Assembly (NCBI GenBank): GCA_045577695.1
Contig: JAZNIW010000033.1
Location: 1-49,476, forward strand
Source of the DNA: UMGS1279 sp045577695
GTDB taxonomy: Bacteria > Bacillota > Clostridia > Oscillospirales > Acutalibacteraceae
Length of the DNA stretch: 49,476 nucleotides
Direction of reading: 5' to 3'
Below, one piece after another: positions 1 through 8,162 of the stretch; position 1 is the first letter of the stretch; the number at the start of each line of letters is the position of its first letter. Made by a program: the position numbers and the translations under genes. The notes beneath the pieces are model-generated. The model did not search any database and was not told where the DNA came from. It was given only the letters and a program-made list of their open reading frames with translations.

Positions 1-34
1 GACGAAAGTGGGCTCTAGGTGATATACTTTTCAT
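1..34 (-). CDS. Probable transposase, first 11 codons only (partial)
   Basis: An ATG at 34 on the minus strand is preceded by AAAGGAG (46-52) at an 11-nt spacing, and the frame stays open to the window edge, reading MKSISPRAHFR. From memory this resembles the N-terminus of integrase-type (DDE) transposases that start with a helix-turn-helix followed by an rve domain, but eleven residues cannot prove it. The context of inverted terminal sequence and an SD-hiding hairpin fits an insertion sequence. The gene is cut by the window edge. It could instead be an unrelated gene start. Confidence 0.4.
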   Translation of the reverse strand, partial: MKSISPRAHFR

Positions 35-36
35 CG

Positions 37-106
37 GAAAAACAACTCCTTTGTGCCGATGTTGAGTGTGGTTACTTTCATCTTAGCACATTTGAGTTGT
101 TTTTTC
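37..106 (-). promoter_or_regulatory. Long hairpin that would hide the transposase ribosome-binding site
   Basis: Positions 37-56 and 86-106 form an inverted repeat of about 20 bp with one three-base mismatch block and a loop of about 29 nt. The 3' arm in minus-strand RNA contains the AAAGGAG Shine-Dalgarno site of the ATG at 34. Transcripts starting outside the element would include both arms and fold the site away. Insertion sequences such as IS10 and IS50 are known to limit transposase translation from read-through transcripts this way. The repeat is seen directly; the regulatory role is inferred. Confidence 0.5.
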
Positions 107-243
107 TATTTCTACTGTTACCTATCTATTGTATCATAACAATTTTCGATTTTTTTAAAAGAATACAATTTTTTATTTTTTAACAATACAAATGATCTCA
201 TAAAAAATTAAAATCCCCTTTTCTTCCCATCATTCAAATAGCG

Positions 244-2553
244 TTAGTCCTGGTAAGAAAGATATAATGATCCCTTTTGCATCGTAGCCGAAATGGCAGA
301 TATTTTGTCCTCTCCCACGGCAATCATATGACCAATGATTGGGTCCTCCAACTCTTTGCGAATCCAATTGCGCAAATCGCGAGCACCCCGCTTACTGCCT
401 TGACACTGTTCAGCAAGATAGGCATACACCGCATTTTCTACTGTAAGAGATATTCCCTTTTCCAAAAGCGCGTTGGAAAGTTCTTCGATCTGCAACGCGG
501 CAATTTCTTGTAGGGCTTCTTTATTCAATTCATAGAACACAACAATTTCGTCCACACGAGAAATAAATTCGGGGCGCAGAAAATCTTCCAATGCCTTTAA
601 ACACTTTTCCTTAGAGGCGTCGGTCGTAGTTTTTCCAAAGCCCATCATAGTATCGGTACGATCGCTGCCGGCATTTGAGGTCATAATAATTAAAGTGTTT
701 TCAAAGTTGACGGTTCGGCCTTGAGCATCGGTAATGCGGCCGTCGTCTAAAATTTGTAACATTACATTGAGTACGTCCGGATGTGCTTTTTCTATTTCAT
801 CGAATAAAATCACCGAATAAGGTTTGCGGCGCACTTTTTCGGTTAATTGGCCGGCTTCATCGTAGCCAACGTAACCGGGAGGAGCTCCGATTAGTCGCGA
901 AACCGAGTGTTTTTCCATAAATTCAGACATATCGAACCGCAGTAGAGTTTCAGGCGTTTGGAAAAGAGTATCGGCCAGAACTTTGGCGAGTTCGGTTTTC
1001 CCAACACCGGTCGGCCCTACGAAAATAAAGGAAGCAGGACGTCTGTTTTTTGAAATTTTTAATCGCGAACGTTTAACCGCCGATGAAATCAAGCCCACTG
1101 CTTCATCCTGCCCTTTGATTTTTGATTTCAACACATCGGTCAAATCCACCAATCGCTTCAAATCACTTTCTTTTACCTTTGAAGCCGGAATACCGGTCCA
1201 AAGTTCAATCACGCGAGCCAAATCGTCGTCAGTCACCTTACTCTCTGCGGCCGGACCATACAACGCCTCAGCTTGAGAACGACAAATGGCCAATTCCGAT
1301 TTGATTTTTGCCACTTTCTCGAAATCGATTTCTTCCTTAGCTGACTCCATCTCCTCATTCATTGAAAGGGTGGCGATTTTCTTATTCAACACATATAGCT
1401 CATCAATAGCCTTGTTGCGAAGCGCAGCACAAGCCGAAGCCTCATCCATCAAATCAATGGCTTTATCGGGCAGATAGCGGTCAGTGATATAACGTTCAGA
1501 AAGGGTAACCGCCTTTTTTAAGATGTCGTCCGAAATCGTGATATTGTGAAACCCTTCATAATATGGACGAACGCAGGTTAAAATTTGCAAGGTGTTTTCA
1601 AAGGAAGGCTCTTCAACCATCACCGGTTGAAAACGGCGTTCTAATGCGGCATCCTTTTCAATGTACTGACGATATTCTTTCAGCGTTGTTGCGCCAATAA
1701 CGTGGATTTCTCCGCGCGAAAGAGCCGGTTTTAAAATGTTACCGGCATTCATAGCGCCTTCCGAGTTGCCCGCACCGACAATATTATGCACTTCGTCAAT
1801 AAAGAGGATAATATTTCCCGCGGCCTTAATCTCCTCTACCAATCCTTTTACACGGCTTTCAAATTGACCGCGGAATTGTGTGCCGGCCACCAATCCGGTT
1901 AAGTCCAACAGCCAAACCTCTTGGTCTAACAGACGCGCCGGTGCTTCCCCCGAAGCGATTTTCATCGCCAATCCTTCTACGATGGCCGTTTTGCCGACAC
2001 CAGGTTCACCAATTAAACAAGGATTATTTTTGGAGCGGCGGGATAGAATTTGAATGGTACGATAAAGTTCTTCATCACGGCCAACAACAGCATCAATTTT
2101 ACCTTCTTTAGCCTTTTGGGTGAGGTTGGTGCAATACATATCTAAATATTTGCGTTTGGACTTACCTTTTTTCTCCTTTTTTTTCTCACCGGTTTCTTCT
2201 TTGTTCTCTTTGGCATTACCACCGAAAATGTGGTTAAGAAAGGGAAACACCGGCGCACCGCCGGCTTCAAAACCGTCTTCCCCCTCCATCTCCTCGGGGA
2301 GCTCGCCTTCCTCCCCCATCATTTCCATCATCTCTTCACCACTGAAGGCCGACATTGTCTCCATCATTTGGTCGCTAAGTTCTTTCACATTTTCATCAGA
2401 AATATTCATACTTTTAAGCATATCGTCTATGGGTTTTATTCCCATCTCTTTGGCACAAATCAAACAAAGCCCGTTTGGCTTGCTGGTCGGATTGTTGGCG
2501 TCGGCAATAAAAACGACGGCCGGTCTTTTTTTGCATTTGGAACATAATTTCAT
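244..2553 (-). CDS. clpE: ClpE-like AAA+ unfoldase, ATP-binding subunit of Clp protease
   Basis: This is a two-domain Hsp100 ATPase that unfolds proteins, most likely for ClpP. The N-terminus carries a four-cysteine zinc finger (C4, C7, C30, C33) instead of the Clp_N repeats of ClpC, which is the ClpE arrangement. A Met/Glu-rich acidic linker (about 60-100) and a Lys-rich stretch (about 118-135) follow. The first ATPase has Walker A GEPGVGKT (182-189) and acidic pair DE 253-254; a coiled UVR-like segment lies near 385-425. The second has GPTGVGKT (513-520) and DE 585-586, and a ClpP-docking type loop MGF at 637-639. At 769 residues it is slightly long for ClpE. It has a good AAGGAG site and sits 30 bp after the cvpA-type gene, last in the long leftward operon. 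I saw no CtsR-type operator, so heat-shock control through its own promoter is not evident. Confidence 0.88.
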   Translation of the reverse strand: MKLCSKCKKRPAVVFIADANNPTSKPNGLCLICAKEMGIKPIDDMLKSMNISDENVKELSDQMMETMSAFSGEEMMEMMGEEGELPEEMEGEDGFEAGGAPVFPFLNHIFGGNAKENKEETGEKKKEKKGKSKRKYLDMYCTNLTQKAKEGKIDAVVGRDEELYRTIQILSRRSKNNPCLIGEPGVGKTAIVEGLAMKIASGEAPARLLDQEVWLLDLTGLVAGTQFRGQFESRVKGLVEEIKAAGNIILFIDEVHNIVGAGNSEGAMNAGNILKPALSRGEIHVIGATTLKEYRQYIEKDAALERRFQPVMVEEPSFENTLQILTCVRPYYEGFHNITISDDILKKAVTLSERYITDRYLPDKAIDLMDEASACAALRNKAIDELYVLNKKIATLSMNEEMESAKEEIDFEKVAKIKSELAICRSQAEALYGPAAESKVTDDDLARVIELWTGIPASKVKESDLKRLVDLTDVLKSKIKGQDEAVGLISSAVKRSRLKISKNRRPASFIFVGPTGVGKTELAKVLADTLFQTPETLLRFDMSEFMEKHSVSRLIGAPPGYVGYDEAGQLTEKVRRKPYSVILFDEIEKAHPDVLNVMLQILDDGRITDAQGRTVNFENTLIIMTSNAGSDRTDTMMGFGKTTTDASKEKCLKALEDFLRPEFISRVDEIVVFYELNKEALQEIAALQIEELSNALLEKGISLTVENAVYAYLAEQCQGSKRGARDLRNWIRKELEDPIIGHMIAVGEDKISAISATMQKGSLYLSYQD

Positions 2554-2583
2554 TCTTAAAAATCTCCTTTGGAATCGACAGGG

Positions 2584-3285
2584 TTAAAAATACAGATACA
2601 GTTCCGATAAAAAGCGGAACAGAACAGATGCTTCAATATTTTTGGGGGTGAAAATCAAAAAACCGTTTTCAGTAAACGAAACAACGGTAGTAATTGCAAG
2701 GCACAAAGCACCGGCAATCACCGTACCTTTAAGTAAACCTAGAACGCCGCCCAGAAAATGGTTGACACCGCCGATAATCGGTATTCGGCAGACCTTATTG
2801 ACCAGTTTGGCAATCCATCGCACCAAAAACATCAACACCAAAAACAATAAAAGGGAACAGGCTGATTGCACCACCGTGACCACCGGTTTATAAAGCACCG
2901 CTTGGCAAAGTTCCTCGGCCGTTTGTGTAGCAGTTTGGGCAGATGAAAAATCGTTCCTTTTCAAAACACTATCCGGTGTAATTCCAAAATTTTCTGCCAG
3001 TTGAGTTGCACTATTCGGCAAACTTTCCCACACCGAATTCACAAGCTCATCTGTCCGGCGCAACGGAATCTCTTCTACGATATCTACAATGGCCGTTGTC
3101 GCTTTGGGTTGAACCCAATGCTCATACACGCTTTCAGAGACCAGTCCACCCACCGTTAGTGAAATATGAAGTGCTAAAACAAACCCTATCAATTCCACCA
3201 AAGTGCGCACAAATCCGCGATGTGCCGAAAGAAAGATGAAAATCAAGATAACGCAAAGCACAAGACCATCCAAAATCATCCACAT
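2584..3285 (-). CDS. CvpA family membrane protein
   Basis: A 233-residue membrane protein with the CvpA layout: two transmembrane helices at the start (about 4-20 and 28-48), a soluble middle of about 85 residues, and two further helices (about 139-158 and 178-200) separated by a basic, glycine-containing loop (IPIIGGVNHFLGG). CvpA proteins are linked to colicin V production in Escherichia coli and to envelope homeostasis elsewhere; the exact activity is unsettled. The ATG follows a strong AAGGAGG site. It lies 29 bp after the DUF5711 gene and 30 bp before the clpE-like gene, so all three are probably cotranscribed. Confidence is in the family, not a pathway. Confidence 0.75.
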   Translation of the reverse strand: MWMILDGLVLCVILIFIFLSAHRGFVRTLVELIGFVLALHISLTVGGLVSESVYEHWVQPKATTAIVDIVEEIPLRRTDELVNSVWESLPNSATQLAENFGITPDSVLKRNDFSSAQTATQTAEELCQAVLYKPVVTVVQSACSLLLFLVLMFLVRWIAKLVNKVCRIPIIGGVNHFLGGVLGLLKGTVIAGALCLAITTVVSFTENGFLIFTPKNIEASVLFRFLSELYLYF

Positions 3286-3314
3286 AAAAAAGCCTCCTTG
3301 CTATGGTATGGTTA

Positions 3315-4823
3315 CTATTTCGGTAAAAGGGTGAAGGCCGAAAGGAAGGAATTATCCATACAAAATACATACTTACCGTTGGAAACAATAAATTGGGGTT
3401 TTTGCTCCAATAAAAGATTGGAAATTTCGGTATTGTCCCAAAGATAAGTAATCACTTGGTTGCTCCGCAAAATTGAAATAGTTTTTTTCGTGACGGCAAT
3501 ATCGTCCATTAACCCGTTGTATTCAATCTGTGCAGTCGGTTGCCCTTTCACATTGAACTGCACAATCTTTGACCGCGCCGCTTTATTCCATACACCATAA
3601 ATTCCTTCAGAGTTGACGCGAAAGAAGGTGGGAGCACCTTCCCCTTGCATTACCGGCGTTTCGCTACCATTTTTAAAGGAGAGAAACGAAAGGGATTCAT
3701 TCGAAACGGCAGCAAAACTATTATTGGAAATCGCCTCTAGCGAAATGATAGAAAGGTCCTTTTTTTCTAAAGAAAAAATAGGATCTTCCTTACGAAGATG
3801 AAATCCGTATATCTGTGACGAAAAGCGGCCTTCTTTTACCCGAATCACCGAAACCGCCAGGTACTTCCCGTTATCCGAGAGCACGACATCACTGATAAGC
3901 CCGTCAACCAAATACCAAATAAATTTCTGCTTTTTATTTTTGGAAAAAACTTGAACCTGTGCGGCATATCCACTCGACTTGGTTACAACGGCCACCGATC
4001 CATTATCGGCAATATCGGCGGTGAAAATGGGGTGTTTAACATTTTCCTCCCACAAAACATCCACATTGTTTGTCACCAAAAGCCCCGTACTCTCACGGTT
4101 ATAGATCAAAGATCGTTCTTTAGAAACCTCCAATACCGGATTGCTGAAATTATGTTGAACATTTAACAATTCTTTTCCCGACCGATTCCACACGGTCATA
4201 TGGGAATTCGAAAGAGAAGAAATTTTTCCATGGTGGAAGATGAGGCGATTCGCTTCGTTTCCCGTAACGGAAGCAGGGAACTTGCCCCCACCGAACATTG
4301 CAACCGAATTAACGATTTTTTCAAAAGGACCGGTAGGCGAAACAGCGCAAAATGCTACAATCACACCAATAACCACTAAGAAAATCACCGCGGTAATCAA
4401 GCGTTTGCGACGCACAGCCGGTTTATTGCCTAATAAAAGTGTCAGCTGGGGCGACGAAAGGGTGTTTTTACGCGGTTCCATATGCAAAGCAGATGTTTTG
4501 GTTCCCCCGTTTTTTAAGCGTGAAGTTGTTTTTCTTTCGACCGACTTCTTCGATTTTTTTTGTAAAGAATCGGTAGACGAAACCTTTGATTTTGAAGTTT
4601 TTGAATTGCTTTTGTGGCCCGCTAATTCAACCGCAGAAGACATAGGAATCGACTTCATCCTTCGATTGGCGGATGATTGATTAAATTTTTTGGAAGAAGA
4701 TTTTGACATTTTTTTCGAAGCGGCTTTTGCCGAAGATTTGCCCTTTTGTGGTTGTCCGCCACGCAAGGTTGCTTTCGGCTTTTGCCGCGGTTTAATTTGT
4801 TTTACTTTTTTCCTTTCTGCCAC
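3315..4823 (-). CDS. DUF5711-type membrane-anchored beta-propeller-like protein
   Basis: 502 residues, starting at GTG with GGAGGTG about 7 nt upstream. Residues 1-135 are extremely rich in Lys and Ser and probably disordered; one transmembrane helix lies at about 141-161, preceded by RRKR, so the C-terminal part should face outside. Residues 190-502 hold repeated short beta-strand units of the kind ending in a hydrophobic-x-W/Y pattern, compatible with a WD40/PQQ-like propeller. The layout matches the DUF5711 proteins that commonly lie beside cvpA in Clostridia. No catalytic motif is visible. It is placed between truA (27 bp) and the CvpA-type gene (29 bp) in the same operon. A role in the cell envelope is inference from topology and neighbours. 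Confidence 0.6.
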   Translation of the reverse strand: MAERKKVKQIKPRQKPKATLRGGQPQKGKSSAKAASKKMSKSSSKKFNQSSANRRMKSIPMSSAVELAGHKSNSKTSKSKVSSTDSLQKKSKKSVERKTTSRLKNGGTKTSALHMEPRKNTLSSPQLTLLLGNKPAVRRKRLITAVIFLVVIGVIVAFCAVSPTGPFEKIVNSVAMFGGGKFPASVTGNEANRLIFHHGKISSLSNSHMTVWNRSGKELLNVQHNFSNPVLEVSKERSLIYNRESTGLLVTNNVDVLWEENVKHPIFTADIADNGSVAVVTKSSGYAAQVQVFSKNKKQKFIWYLVDGLISDVVLSDNGKYLAVSVIRVKEGRFSSQIYGFHLRKEDPIFSLEKKDLSIISLEAISNNSFAAVSNESLSFLSFKNGSETPVMQGEGAPTFFRVNSEGIYGVWNKAARSKIVQFNVKGQPTAQIEYNGLMDDIAVTKKTISILRSNQVITYLWDNTEISNLLLEQKPQFIVSNGKYVFCMDNSFLSAFTLLPK

Positions 4824-4850
4824 GAAAAAACACCTCCTTCAAATTATATA

Positions 4851-5612
4851 TTAGCACTTATTTTCAAGAATTTCTTTTGGGTAATGTACTTCCTGCAGAA
4901 ACAAGCCTTGCGGCGGTGCCGTTGCCCCTAACAAGGTGCGATCACCTGTTATAAAAGCTTGTTCTATATTTTCTTTCATAATACGACCGGCACAATAGTC
5001 CAATAAACCGCCTACCATAATCCGCACCATATTATATAAAAACCCATCGGCCTGCACAAAAAAACAGATTTCGTTTTTGGTTTGTTGTACTCTACACATC
5101 GTCACAGTGCGAAGTGTATCATCCACCGAACGATGAATGGAAGAAAAAGCCGCGAAATCGTGTTTTCCCAAAAGTAGAGAGCAGTATTCCTCGGCTTTTG
5201 GCAAAGAAATCGGCAACTTGATGCGTAAGGCACGCCCCTCTAAAAAAGGATTGCGAATGCGGTCGGCATACATATGATAGCAATAGGTTTTACCCAACGC
5301 GTCGTATCGGGCGTGAAAATCGTCGGCTACATCGAAACAACGCAAAGCGGCAATATCAAGCGGCAATTTGGTGTTAAGCCCCAACACCAACCCCTCGTTG
5401 GGAATGGTAGTATCGGTATCAAAATGGCAAAAAAAGGAAGTGGCGTGAACGCCGGCATCGGTACGACTACAACCGGTGACCAATGGGCGAACACTCAGCA
5501 ATTCTTCCAGTGCATTTTGCAAGACAAACTGCACCGAAGTTCCGTTGGGTTGAACCTGCCAACCGCAATAATGGGTACCCAAATATGCAATTTCCAACAA
5601 CTTCCTTCCCAC
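4851..5612 (-). CDS. truA: tRNA pseudouridine(38-40) synthase TruA
   Basis: TruA converts uridine to pseudouridine at positions 38-40 of the tRNA anticodon arm. The catalytic aspartate is D52 in the motif SRTDAGVHA, and the later family blocks are present: FHARYDALGKTYCY near 105, the HDFAAF box near 150 and FLYNMVRIMVGGL near 192. The length of 253 residues is normal. The start is GTG at 5612 with GGGAGG about 7 nt upstream; no better ATG exists near the conserved N-terminus. In many Firmicutes truA directly follows the ecfA1-ecfA2-ecfT genes, as here (21 bp gap), which supports both calls. Confidence 0.95.
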   Translation of the reverse strand: MGRKLLEIAYLGTHYCGWQVQPNGTSVQFVLQNALEELLSVRPLVTGCSRTDAGVHATSFFCHFDTDTTIPNEGLVLGLNTKLPLDIAALRCFDVADDFHARYDALGKTYCYHMYADRIRNPFLEGRALRIKLPISLPKAEEYCSLLLGKHDFAAFSSIHRSVDDTLRTVTMCRVQQTKNEICFFVQADGFLYNMVRIMVGGLLDYCAGRIMKENIEQAFITGDRTLLGATAPPQGLFLQEVHYPKEILENKC

Positions 5613-5633
5613 GGAAATTCCTCCCTTATAATA

Positions 5634-6443
5634 CTAGCCTACAATGCGTAGCAATAAAACGGCGGTGAACAATAACAAAACGGCTCCGACCGAGTAATAA
5701 TCACGGGCGGCGGGAATCAATCGCTTCATATGGGTTCTTCCCTTTCCCCCACAGTAACAACGGCATTCCATTGCTTCGGCCAGTTCGTAGGCACGCCGCA
5801 CCGAAGAAATTAAAAGCGGAATCAAAATTGGCATTAAAGCTTTCAATCGTTTTATCAATCCACCTGTTTCCAAATCAGCACCCCTTGCTTTTTGTGCAGC
5901 CATAATTTTCTGCGCCTCTTCCACCAGGGTAGGAATAAAGCGAAGGGCAATGGTCATCATCATCGCCAAGGTATGCACATACTCACCTAAACCAAGGTGT
6001 TTTAAAGGAGAAAACAGACTTTCAATGCCATCGGTCAAGGCGGTTGGTGTGGTGGTATAAGTCAACACCGAACTGATTAAAACCAAAAGTACAATGCGAA
6101 AAGACATAAAGGCGGCACGAATGAGTCCGCCTGTTGTGACACGTATCACCCACCACGAAAACAAAAGAGTTCCCTCGTTTATATACAGAGCGTTTAACAA
6201 TGCCGTAAAAATTATAATGGGAAGAATAGGCTTCAAATTACGAAGATAGGTGGTAAGCGGAACTTTAGAAAGCAATAGAATGCCCAAGTAGAATATCGAT
6301 ACCAAGAAAAGAACCAAAAAATTTGGAGTCAAAAAAATCAAAACCAAGCAGAGAATCATTTCTACCAATTTGAATCGTGGATCCAACCGATGAACGACCG
6401 AATCAACAGAATAATACTGCCCTAATGTGAAGTTTTTAAGCAT
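5634..6443 (-). CDS. ecfT: Energy-coupling factor transporter transmembrane protein EcfT
   Basis: EcfT is the membrane coupling subunit of group II ECF transporters, joining the two ATPases to exchangeable vitamin-binding S components. The protein has about five to six hydrophobic helices and the coupling helices with motifs ARG (186-188) and, where a second such motif is usual, AMECRCY (224-230), a cysteine variant. I chose ATG at 6443, giving MLKNFTLGQYY, which matches the usual EcfT start and has CGGGG at about 9 nt; GTG 6452 and ATG 6449 are in frame upstream but too close to that site. The gene overlaps ecfA2 by 8 bp, implying translational coupling. No S component is in the window, as expected for a shared module. 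Confidence 0.92.
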   Translation of the reverse strand: MLKNFTLGQYYSVDSVVHRLDPRFKLVEMILCLVLIFLTPNFLVLFLVSIFYLGILLLSKVPLTTYLRNLKPILPIIIFTALLNALYINEGTLLFSWWVIRVTTGGLIRAAFMSFRIVLLVLISSVLTYTTTPTALTDGIESLFSPLKHLGLGEYVHTLAMMMTIALRFIPTLVEEAQKIMAAQKARGADLETGGLIKRLKALMPILIPLLISSVRRAYELAEAMECRCYCGGKGRTHMKRLIPAARDYYSVGAVLLLFTAVLLLRIVG

Positions 6444-7305
6444 GGGCATCACCCCGTTTTTTGTTAGCAGCCAAAACGGCCTTTGCCGCCGCCTCTACTG
6501 TAAAAGCATTTGTGTCAACAGCAAGTCCTTTTTCTTTTAGCAGTAATAGCACACGGGTAACCATTGGAATATCTAATCCCATTTGATTCAATTTGACCGC
6601 GTTGGAAAAGACATCTTCCACAGAACCGAACATTTTTACCTCTCCCCTGTTCATCACCAAAAGTCGGTCACAAAGGGCGGCTAAATCTTCCATACTGTGT
6701 GAAACGATAATCACACCGGCATTGGTTCTTTCTTGATAGGACTTGACTGCATCAAATAGCTTTTTTCGGCCAATTGGGTCTAAACCCGCGGTCGGTTCAT
6801 CCAATACCAAAACATCCGGTTCCATCGCCAAAATGCCGGCCAATGCTGCGCGACGTTTTTCACCGCCCGAAAGGTCAAACGGAGATTTTTCTAAATGAGC
6901 AGGCGAAAGTCCCAAAAGTGTAGCATAGCGAATAACCCGCGCATCAATTTCCGCAGGCTCTAATCTCATATTGGTTGGTCCGTAAGCGATGTCTTTATAC
7001 ACGGTATCTTCAAAGAGTTGATGTTCGGGATATTGAAAGACCAATCCTACCCGAAACCGCTTTTGATAAACCGTTTTGGCGTCAGCCCAAAAATCGCTTT
7101 CGTTTAAAAAAACAATGCCGGATTCGGGTTTTAAAAGTCCGTTTAAGGTCTGCAATAAGGTGGACTTGCCCGAACCGGTATGACCAATAATGCCCACCGT
7201 TTTTCCCGCTTCCACCGAAAAGGAAATGTTGGAAATAGTGGCCTGATGCACCGATCCGCTTTGAGGATAGGTAAAAGAAACTTTGTCGGTTCGAAGCAAA
7301 CTCAT
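6436..7305 (-). CDS. ecfA2: Energy-coupling factor transporter ATP-binding protein EcfA2
   Basis: One of the two ABC ATPases that power ECF vitamin and cofactor uptake. It shows Walker A GHTGSGKST (41-49), Q-loop FQYPEHQLFEDTV (90-102), ABC signature LSGGEKRR (145-152) and Walker B ending at E170 (LVLDEPTAGLDP), then the switch histidine SHSME. The 289-residue length and C-terminal extension are typical for EcfA2. It starts 4 bp inside the end of ecfA1 (ATGA) and overlaps ecfT at its own end, so the three are made together. The second gene of an ecfA pair is conventionally EcfA2; assignment between the two rests on order and on FQYPEHQLF. Confidence 0.93.
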   Translation of the reverse strand: MSLLRTDKVSFTYPQSGSVHQATISNISFSVEAGKTVGIIGHTGSGKSTLLQTLNGLLKPESGIVFLNESDFWADAKTVYQKRFRVGLVFQYPEHQLFEDTVYKDIAYGPTNMRLEPAEIDARVIRYATLLGLSPAHLEKSPFDLSGGEKRRAALAGILAMEPDVLVLDEPTAGLDPIGRKKLFDAVKSYQERTNAGVIIVSHSMEDLAALCDRLLVMNRGEVKMFGSVEDVFSNAVKLNQMGLDIPMVTRVLLLLKEKGLAVDTNAFTVEAAAKAVLAANKKRGDAHA

Positions 7306-8159
7306 TCTGCCACCTCCCTGTTAATGAAACGGAAAATTTCTTCGGCGGTATCACGCGGAGAAATAGTGCCGGTTGGCAGATTCCAACCGTTTTGGCGCAA
7401 CAAATATAGAAGTTCAGCCGTCTGCGGTAAAGCCAAACCTGCCTCGTTCAAGCAGTCAAAATTGGAAAAAACAACAGCCGGTTTATCGTCAGCAATCATA
7501 CGGCCCTCTTTCATTACCAACACACGGTCAGCCGATTCGGCCTCCTCCATAAAATGAGTGATAAGAACCACCGTAATGCCTTGTTCGCGGTTAAGTTTGG
7601 TGATGGTTTCCAGTACCTCTTTACGTCCGATGGGGTCCAACATAGCTGTAGGTTCATCTAACACAATACATTCCGGCTCCATCGCCAAAATGCCGGCCAA
7701 TGCTACCCGCTGTTTTTGCCCGCCCGAAAGATGATGAGGCGAAGCCAGTTTATGTTCTGCCATTCCCACAGCCTTCAATGCGCGGTCCACGCGGCGGCGA
7801 ATTTCGGTCGGCTCCACCCCCAAGTTCTCAGGACCAAAGGCAACGTCTTCTTCCACAACGGAACAAATAATCTGGTTATCCGGGTTTTGAAAAACCAATC
7901 CCAATCGACGGCGAATTTCATATTCGTTACTCTCCACCGCAGTATCCAATCCGTCCACGAGAACGGTGCCGGAATCAGGCTTTAGCATTCCGTTCATCAG
8001 TTTTGCCAATGTGGATTTACCGGAACCATTGTGTCCGAGAATCACTGTGAAACTTCCCTTTTCAATGGTCAAATTTAATTGTTGAATGGCGGCTTTTTCG
8101 ATTCCTTCCTCTTGTTCATAACAAAAGGAAAGATCTTTGATATCTATTTGTTTTTGCAT
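7302..8159 (-). CDS. ecfA1: Energy-coupling factor transporter ATP-binding protein EcfA1
   Basis: The partner ATPase of the ECF module. Walker A GHNGSGKST is at 42-50, the Q-loop reads FQNPDNQII (90-98), the signature LSGGQKQRV begins at 144, and the catalytic glutamate of Walker B is E169 (IVLDEPTAMLDP), with switch motif THFMEE. FQNPDNQ is typical of EcfA1. The ATG is 3 bp beyond the stop of the upstream methyltransferase gene and has only a weak purine-rich site, so its translation probably depends on the upstream reading. With ecfA2 and ecfT it forms a complete energising unit for vitamin uptake at the cytoplasmic membrane. Confidence 0.93.
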   Translation of the reverse strand: MQKQIDIKDLSFCYEQEEGIEKAAIQQLNLTIEKGSFTVILGHNGSGKSTLAKLMNGMLKPDSGTVLVDGLDTAVESNEYEIRRRLGLVFQNPDNQIICSVVEEDVAFGPENLGVEPTEIRRRVDRALKAVGMAEHKLASPHHLSGGQKQRVALAGILAMEPECIVLDEPTAMLDPIGRKEVLETITKLNREQGITVVLITHFMEEAESADRVLVMKEGRMIADDKPAVVFSNFDCLNEAGLALPQTAELLYLLRQNGWNLPTGTISPRDTAEEIFRFINREVAE

Positions 8160-8162
8160 ACT

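Larger units (their letters stand above)
1..126 (-). mobile_element. 5' end of an insertion sequence running off the left edge
   Basis: This stretch looks like the upstream end of an insertion sequence whose transposase reads leftward out of the window. Read from outside inward on the minus strand it begins GATAGGTAACA (tip near 126), and the same 11-mer read inward opens the matching end at the right edge of the window. Inside it are a long hairpin, a Shine-Dalgarno site and the first codons of a probable transposase. From 127 to 243 I see only AT-rich DNA between this element and the clpE-like stop codon. The element type is inferred from the paired ends and eleven codons, so the family is not assigned. 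Confidence 0.5.

Noticed and set aside
2554..2583. CtsR operator upstream of the clpE-like gene
   Set aside because: The 30-bp gap contains only the ribosome site and no GGTCAAA-type direct repeat.
2120..2587. 155-residue plus-strand open frame opposite the clpE-like gene
   Set aside because: It is the antisense shadow of the well-supported ATPase gene, low-complexity and without a ribosome site.
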